This document shows positions 59,160 to 64,000 of a stretch of DNA of 64,000 nucleotides, piece after piece. Below the pieces are notes generated by a model. The model made no database searches. It worked only from the letters and a program-made list of their open reading frames with translations, and had not been told where the DNA came from. The position numbers and the translations under genes were made by a program. Location: positions 52,431,809 to 52,495,808 of the forward strand of contig OZ024861.1 of the NCBI GenBank assembly GCA_964017155.1, in the 5' to 3' direction. Numbering within the stretch: position 1 is the stretch's first letter; every line of letters starts with the position of its first letter. The DNA is from Oasisia sp. SBJ-2009. Its lineage: Eukaryota > Annelida > Polychaeta > Sabellida > Siboglinidae.

Positions 59160-62100
59160 CAAAAGTAGGTATGCAGGTGTTGCAGTACAGGTACTGCAAC
59201 AACTCAGGGAGTTTGACGCCCCTGCCATGCAGAGTTGTAAACCACTGCCTTGTGGTACAGGTTCTTGTCAGAACCGAAGGCTAAGGGAGCAAACCCTAAC
59301 TAGAAAACCATGTCACTGTGGCAGCATCAAGGGCGGTTGATGTATGGAACTCCCAACATCTCTCGACCAGCCACTGCAGGGACAAATAGTTTGCGCCTGT
59401 CTTGACATGTTCTTGCCGGTGTGAGACCTCTATTTGTTCCCCGAGAGAGTGTCGCTAGTAACTTGCAAAAGCCAGCGGCATTTCAACACTTTTTGCAAGC
59501 AGCTTCCATGAAATGTACAACTGTATGAAACTCCATACCGGATCGGCCGTCGCCCGGGTTACCAAGGACCGCGCTGCTCGACCTCATCTTCCGTCGACAG
59601 TGGAAAATCAGCTAGGAAGAAGAAGACAAAGACAAAGAAGACAACTACTGACAATTGGACAATGGAACGTCAGGACTCTCCTCGACCGAGAAGGAGCTAA
59701 CCGACCAGAAAGACGTACAGCACTAGTAGCAATGGAACTTGCCAAATACAACATCGACATAGCCGCCCTATGTGAAACACGGTTCTCAGAGTCTGGTAGT
59801 CTCGACGACTTGGAATACTCTTTCTTCTGGAGTGGAAAACCGGAAGGAGAAAGAAGGGAGGCAGGAGTGGGCTTTGCTATCAAGAAGGATATCGTCACAA
59901 AGCTGACAGAAATGCCACGGCCAGTAAGTGATAGAATCATGACGATGAGACTACCGCTGAGCAAGGACAACTTTGCTACAATTATCAGCGTGTACGCTCC
60001 GACAATGACAAACCCAGATGAAAACAAGGAGGCCTTCTACAACCAGCTGGCAAGTGTGCTCAGTGGCATCCCTCATACAGATAAGCTACTGCTGATAGGA
60101 GACTTCAATGCGAGGATAGGAAGAGAAAATGACAAGTGGCCCTTGGTCATGGGCAAACATGGGATTGGGAAATGCAACTCCAATGGCGAGCTTCTACTGG
60201 CTCTGTGCTCTGAGTTCGAACTGATAGTGACGAACACCATGTTCAAGCAGAAGGATGAACGCAAGACCACCTGGATGCATCCTCGTTCCAGACATTGGCA
60301 TATGATCGACTTCATTATCACGAGGTGTCGGGATAAGATGGACATCCACAGTACCCGAGTCATGCGTGGAGCAAACTGCTGGACCGATCACCAGATGCTG
60401 TGGTCAAAAGTGGCTTTCAGAATACGACAAAAGCATAACAGGCAAGGGACAAGTAAGCCGACCAGGCTGAACATTGAAAAACTAAGTACCACCAGCCATA
60501 GGGAGAGTTTTGAGCAGGAGATGGACAGTGCTCTCGCCCAATGGGAGGAAAAGGAAAACTCAACACCAGACGAGGAATGGGCTGCTCTGCAGCAGGTCGT
60601 GTACAACACAGCCAAGACATATCTTGGCAAGCCAGACAGAAAACACCAGGACTGGTTCGACCCAAATGACCAGGAGCTACAGACTCTTATGAACAGAAGA
60701 GACCAAGCCCACCAGAGAGTGTTACAAACCAGGAGCACTAGGTCCACCACTGCAGCATACAAAGATGCCTGCAGATTGCTACAAAAACACACGCGTGCAC
60801 TGAAGTCAGATTGGTGGGAAAGGAAGGCAGTGGAGCTGCAGAGAGCTGCTGACAGTAACAACATGAAGGGCTTCTACAATGGGCTGAAGGAAGTGTGGGG
60901 ACCCAAAAAGAAGGGACCTGTTCAACTGAAATCAACAGATGGAATGGAGACCTTCTCTGACAGCAAGAGAGTTGTGGCAAGATGGAGTGAACACTTCCAG
61001 AAGCTACTCAACGTCCCTGGCGACATAGATCACGAAGCTCTGGACAACATCCCGCAGCGCATTATCAAGACAAGCCTCGATGAGATTCCAACTACGGATG
61101 AGATGGCTAGAGCAATCGCCGGCCTGAAAGATGGCAAAGCACCTGGAGGAGATGGAATTCCCGCAGAAGTATGGAAGCACGGAGGAGACAATCTGTTCAG
61201 CAGACTGCACCAACTAATCACCAATGCCTGGGAGGTGGGTTCTGTACCACAAGCATGGAAGGATGCCAGCATTGTAACCATCTACAAGAAAGGTGATCGA
61301 ACAGACTGTGGGAACTATAGAGGAATCTCTCTTCTTTCCATAGCGGGCAAGATCTTCGCGAGGATCCTCCTCAACAGACTATCTACCCACCTAACACCAG
61401 AGGTAGTTCCGGAGACACAATGTGGCTTCAGAGGTAACCGGAGCACCGTGGATATGATATTTTGTCTCCGACAACTACAAGAAAAATGCATTGAACAGGA
61501 CAGACCACTGTACATGGTATTTGTCGACTTCAGCAAGGCGTTCGATACAGTTGGGAGGACTGGGCTATGGCAGCTACTGAGGAAGTATGGCTGCCCAGAG
61601 AAGTTCACAACAATGATCGAGGCACTACATACTGGAATGATGGCGAATGTTAGTGTTGGAGGAGAAGTCTCAGAATCGTTCAGTGTCACAAATGGGGTCA
61701 AGCAAGGTTGTGTACTGGCCCCCACGCTCTTCTCCATCTTCCTATCAGCAATGCTCGACGAGGCTTTCCGAGACATGGGGGATGGAGTCTACATACAGTC
61801 CAGACAGAACGCTGACCTATTCAACGTCGCACACTTCAGAGCAAAGACCAAGACTACTCGGATACTGATGAGAGAGCTGCTATTCGCAGATGACAGTGCA
61901 CTGGTTGCACACTCTGCTGAAGAGATGCAGAAAATAATGGATGCTTTCTCCGATGCGTCAAAGAAGTTCGGCCTGAAGATTAACATCAAGAAGACCGAGG
62001 TGCTGTACCAATCCAACTCTACAAGAACCCGAGAGGAGGATATCATGGTTGATGGAAACAAGCTGAACTCTGTTCTGGAATTCACCTACCTCGGAAGCAC

Positions 62101-62696
62101 TATATCAAGTGATGGATGCATTGACGATGAAATACAGAGGAGGATGGCCAAGGCTAGTGCATCTTTCGGCCGACTACGCCAGAGACTCTGGAACAACCAC
62201 CATGTGTCCATGCGGGTTAAAGGCAAGATATACCGTGCAATCGTGCTGTCCACCCTCCTATACGGAGCTGAGGCCTGGACAGTGTACAGACGACAGGTAA
62301 AAAAGCTGCATGCCTTCATGATGCGACATCTGCGTTCGATCATGAGGATAACCTGGATGGACAAAGTGACAAACAAGGAAATACTAGAACGAACAGGGCT
62401 GCCATCTATGGAAGATCTTCTGATCAGAAAGAATCTCCGGTGGACTGGACACCTCATGAGGATGTCATCAGACAGGCTACCGAAGCAGGTTCTCTACTCG
62501 CAACTGTCTTCTGGTCACAGAAAGAGAGGGCGCCCTCGTCTCCGGTTCAAAGATACCATCAAGAGAAACCTGAAGATGAGAGACATAAAGATCGACTCAT
62601 GGACATCACTCTCACAGCAGAGAGACAAATGGAGAGCAACAGTCAAGTGATGGAAGCAGTCTTTGTCGCTTCGCGACCGACAGCATGATGATGATG
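59160..62696 (+). mobile_element. Intact RTE-like non-LTR retrotransposon (copy 2)
   Basis: A full-length copy of about 3.54 kb. It starts at 'caaaagtaggtatgcagg' and ends in ATGATGATG. It is bounded by an 11-bp direct repeat ACCTGAAACTG at 59,149-59,159 and 62,697-62,707, a clean target-site duplication. It has a ~350-bp 5' UTR with a hairpin ('tgttgcagtac' / 'gtactgcaaca') and only ~45 bp after the stop. It lies in the sense orientation in DEG/ENaC intron 1, inside an older LINE. Confidence 0.95.
59513..62650 (+). CDS. RTE-like ORF2: AP-type endonuclease and reverse transcriptase, intact
   Basis: One open frame of 1045 codons, a usual length for RTE-clade proteins. The endonuclease spans about residues 45-295: 'WNVRTL' (51-56), 'CETR' (87-90), 'GDFNARIG' (196-203) and 'TDH' (291-293), the metal- and phosphate-binding positions of APE-type nucleases. 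The reverse transcriptase spans about 570-870: 'GNYRGISLLS' (600-609), 'VDFSKAFDTV' (671-680), 'GVKQGCVLAP' and catalytic 'FADD' (791-794). The C-terminus has 'LRWTGHLMRM', 'KRGRPRL' and a closing 'RDKWRATVK'. All catalytic residues are present and no lesion is seen, so the copy could be active. The first Met lies in a GC-neutral context; initiation at a later Met before the endonuclease is possible. Confidence 0.95.
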   Translation: MYNCMKLHTGSAVARVTKDRAARPHLPSTVENQLGRRRQRQRRQLLTIGQWNVRTLLDREGANRPERRTALVAMELAKYNIDIAALCETRFSESGSLDDLEYSFFWSGKPEGERREAGVGFAIKKDIVTKLTEMPRPVSDRIMTMRLPLSKDNFATIISVYAPTMTNPDENKEAFYNQLASVLSGIPHTDKLLLIGDFNARIGRENDKWPLVMGKHGIGKCNSNGELLLALCSEFELIVTNTMFKQKDERKTTWMHPRSRHWHMIDFIITRCRDKMDIHSTRVMRGANCWTDHQMLWSKVAFRIRQKHNRQGTSKPTRLNIEKLSTTSHRESFEQEMDSALAQWEEKENSTPDEEWAALQQVVYNTAKTYLGKPDRKHQDWFDPNDQELQTLMNRRDQAHQRVLQTRSTRSTTAAYKDACRLLQKHTRALKSDWWERKAVELQRAADSNNMKGFYNGLKEVWGPKKKGPVQLKSTDGMETFSDSKRVVARWSEHFQKLLNVPGDIDHEALDNIPQRIIKTSLDEIPTTDEMARAIAGLKDGKAPGGDGIPAEVWKHGGDNLFSRLHQLITNAWEVGSVPQAWKDASIVTIYKKGDRTDCGNYRGISLLSIAGKIFARILLNRLSTHLTPEVVPETQCGFRGNRSTVDMIFCLRQLQEKCIEQDRPLYMVFVDFSKAFDTVGRTGLWQLLRKYGCPEKFTTMIEALHTGMMANVSVGGEVSESFSVTNGVKQGCVLAPTLFSIFLSAMLDEAFRDMGDGVYIQSRQNADLFNVAHFRAKTKTTRILMRELLFADDSALVAHSAEEMQKIMDAFSDASKKFGLKINIKKTEVLYQSNSTRTREEDIMVDGNKLNSVLEFTYLGSTISSDGCIDDEIQRRMAKASASFGRLRQRLWNNHHVSMRVKGKIYRAIVLSTLLYGAEAWTVYRRQVKKLHAFMMRHLRSIMRITWMDKVTNKEILERTGLPSMEDLLIRKNLRWTGHLMRMSSDRLPKQVLYSQLSSGHRKRGRPRLRFKDTIKRNLKMRDIKIDSWTSLSQQRDKWRATVK

Positions 62697-62707
62697 ACCT
62701 GAAACTG

Positions 62708-63673
62708 TATATTGTGTTTCATGCTTTGTTTCAAACACGTGTTGAGCTGGGCGAGGTTCCGCTCGTGTCGAAAACCTCCGTGATAGCGCCAGTACCTACG
62801 AAGCTTATCCCTATTGGTCTTAATGACTATTATAAATACCTATCGCTCTCACATCACTGCTGATGAAATCATTCGGGAGAATAGTGCTGAAATATAAAAC
62901 ATAAACATATAAAATATAAACAATTTGTCATGCACGTGAACAGTTTCGTGATAAACCACTCACAGCATGTAACCGTCAGTGATCACAGTTCGCCAAGTGT
63001 GTCTGTCTCCATCGGAACTCCTCAGCGGTGTGTTTTGTCGCCATTCGTGTGTACCGTGTACACTAATTCATGCAGAAGTGCTTATTATTCAAACAGTCAC
63101 TGTTTCAAATATATGCAGACGACACAGCTCTTGTCGGCCTACTATCCAACTATGAAATAGAATACAGAAGTGACATGTATCACTTTGTGTAACAGTTGAA
63201 TGTTATCGAAACCAGGGAAATTGTAATAAACTTCCGAGCAGGTGTACATCATCCCAACCCTGTCAACATCAATGGGCAACATAAACAAATTTGCATTTTT
63301 GTAAATATTTGTGTACAACAATCGATAACAAATTAAGGTGAGATGATAACATAATGAATCTATAACAGAAAAGCCCGCATTGTATTTCCTGAAAAATCAC
63401 CATGCCATTCACATGATTCATTTGTGAAAAGAGTTATGTCTGTCCGTCTTATTTGTTGGTGTGGAAACCTCTCAATCAAAAACTTATAAACCTTGAACAG
63501 GATATACACAATTTCTATCAAAATCGCTGGTTGCTGTACTCCCCATATCAGTCTGGAACAATTATACTAGCAATGGATGTGGCAAATGGCAAAGGCAATT
63601 TTATCTTACACTTTTTACCCGACCAGTACAACCTCCCATCTGGAAGAAGGTACAGAATGCCAAATGCCAAATG

Positions 63674-63674
<1 letters not shown>
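62708..63674 (+). pseudogene. CR1/L2-like LINE remnant, downstream half
   Basis: This continues the LINE of 58,780-59,159 after the nested RTE. Broken frames give 'VSKTSVIAPVPTKLIPIGLN' (RT start), then 'GTPQRCVLSPFVCTVYTN' with Arg replacing the Gly of the PQG motif. 'MQTTQLL' follows from a shifted catalytic box, then 'NPVNINGQ', and near the end 'NLPSGRRYRMPNAK'. Stops and shifts are many, so it is much older than the RTE inserted in it. The terminal motif matches the LINE at 1.5 kb. Confidence 0.85.

Positions 63675-63743
<69 letters not shown>
63675..63743. repeat. (TA)n microsatellite inside the LINE 3' region
   Basis: Pure TA tract directly after 'ccaaatgc'. Confidence 0.95.
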
Positions 63744-63746
<3 letters not shown>

Positions 63747-63816
63747 CTCCTCAGTGCAATGCATCTCCATTCTACGGAACATCAATTTATTGTTATTATT
63801 ATGTTAGGAACAAATC
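63744..63816 (+). mobile_element. LINE 3' terminus adjoining the splice acceptor
   Basis: 'tctccattctacggaacatc' followed by 'aatttattgttattattatg' ends the LINE only about 20 bp before the DEG/ENaC acceptor. The same junction occurs upstream of copy A at about 50,894-50,931. Confidence 0.65.
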
Positions 63817-63837
63817 CGAAACGTTTGTCACTGACAG

Positions 63838-64000
63838 GATTCTCTGGTTGGCGATCGTCCTAAGCAGCACAGCGATGTTCGGCTGGCAGTGTCATGAATT
63901 CATTGGACATTACTTGAGCCGACCTGTCAGATGGAAGATATCGATGTCACAGCAGCAGCCTGTCGTCTTTCCCGCTGTCACCATTTGCAACCAGAACGCC
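63838..64000 (+). CDS. DEG/ENaC sodium channel, exon 2 copy B (partial at window end)
   Basis: The acceptor GTCACTGACAG precedes an exon beginning in phase 2, in register with the exon at 58,218-58,426. It encodes 'ILWLAIVLSSTAMFGWQCHE' (TM1), 'FIGHYLSRPVRWKISMS' and 'VVFPAVTICNQNA', where the window stops. TM1 and the 'FPAVTICN' motif are hallmarks of the family. Its donor should lie six bases beyond the window, judging from copy A. Together with exon 1 this gives a normal N-terminus for a channel subunit; the rest is downstream. Confidence 0.9.

Noticed and set aside
59160..59230. HDV-like ribozyme at the RTE 5' end
   Set aside because: Hairpins exist, but I could not fit the nested double-pseudoknot pairing by eye. 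Kept only as a test in the findings.

Overview
This window looks like repeat-rich genomic DNA from a marine invertebrate, most likely a mollusc or another lophotrochozoan. That placement is an inference. It rests on spliced, intron-bearing exons, several clades of non-LTR retrotransposons, tRNA-derived SINEs, long (TA)n and (ACGC)n microsatellites, and DEG/ENaC and ionotropic glutamate receptor (iGluR) type exons. There are no bacterial-style operons, rRNA genes or CRISPR arrays. Host genes appear only as exons separated by long introns full of mobile DNA.

Layout. 0-4.5 kb: diverged local repeats split by a CR1/L2-like LINE, then a foldback hairpin. 4.5-8.0 kb: a broken RTE-like LINE. 8.1-11.25 kb: a mobile-type gene on the minus strand with three nonsense codons in one continuous frame. 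11.6-14.5 kb: three minus-strand iGluR exons whose middle domain runs straight from ligand-binding lobe S1 to S2 with no pore. 15-17 kb: decaying ~400-bp tandem repeats. 17.6-25.7 kb: four decayed LINEs and a 2.4-kb element with ~400-bp terminal inverted repeats. 26-35.6 kb: minisatellites, a near-perfect palindrome around (TA)n, a CACGTG/ACGTCA array, and a pair of ~0.6-kb inverted repeats. 35.6-50.9 kb: SINEs, one probable first exon of a membrane protein (38.1-38.3 kb, minus), two large pentanucleotide arrays that drift by single-base steps, a 41-bp satellite, and small repeat families.

From 50.9 kb to the end the theme is a DEG/ENaC sodium-channel locus. A copy of exon 2 lies at 50,959-51,126. 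A start exon with the His-Gly gating motif lies at 58,218-58,426. A second, partial copy of exon 2 runs off the window from 63,838. Intron phases match. Between them sit a 5'-truncated LINE, a TA-flanked inverted-repeat transposon, and an intact RTE-like LINE (1045-aa ORF, 11-bp target-site duplication) nested inside an older LINE in intron 1.

The most interesting items are the pore-less glutamate-receptor exon, the duplicated DEG/ENaC exon, the intact and evidently recent RTE insertion, and pentanucleotide arrays that walk through unit variants one base at a time.
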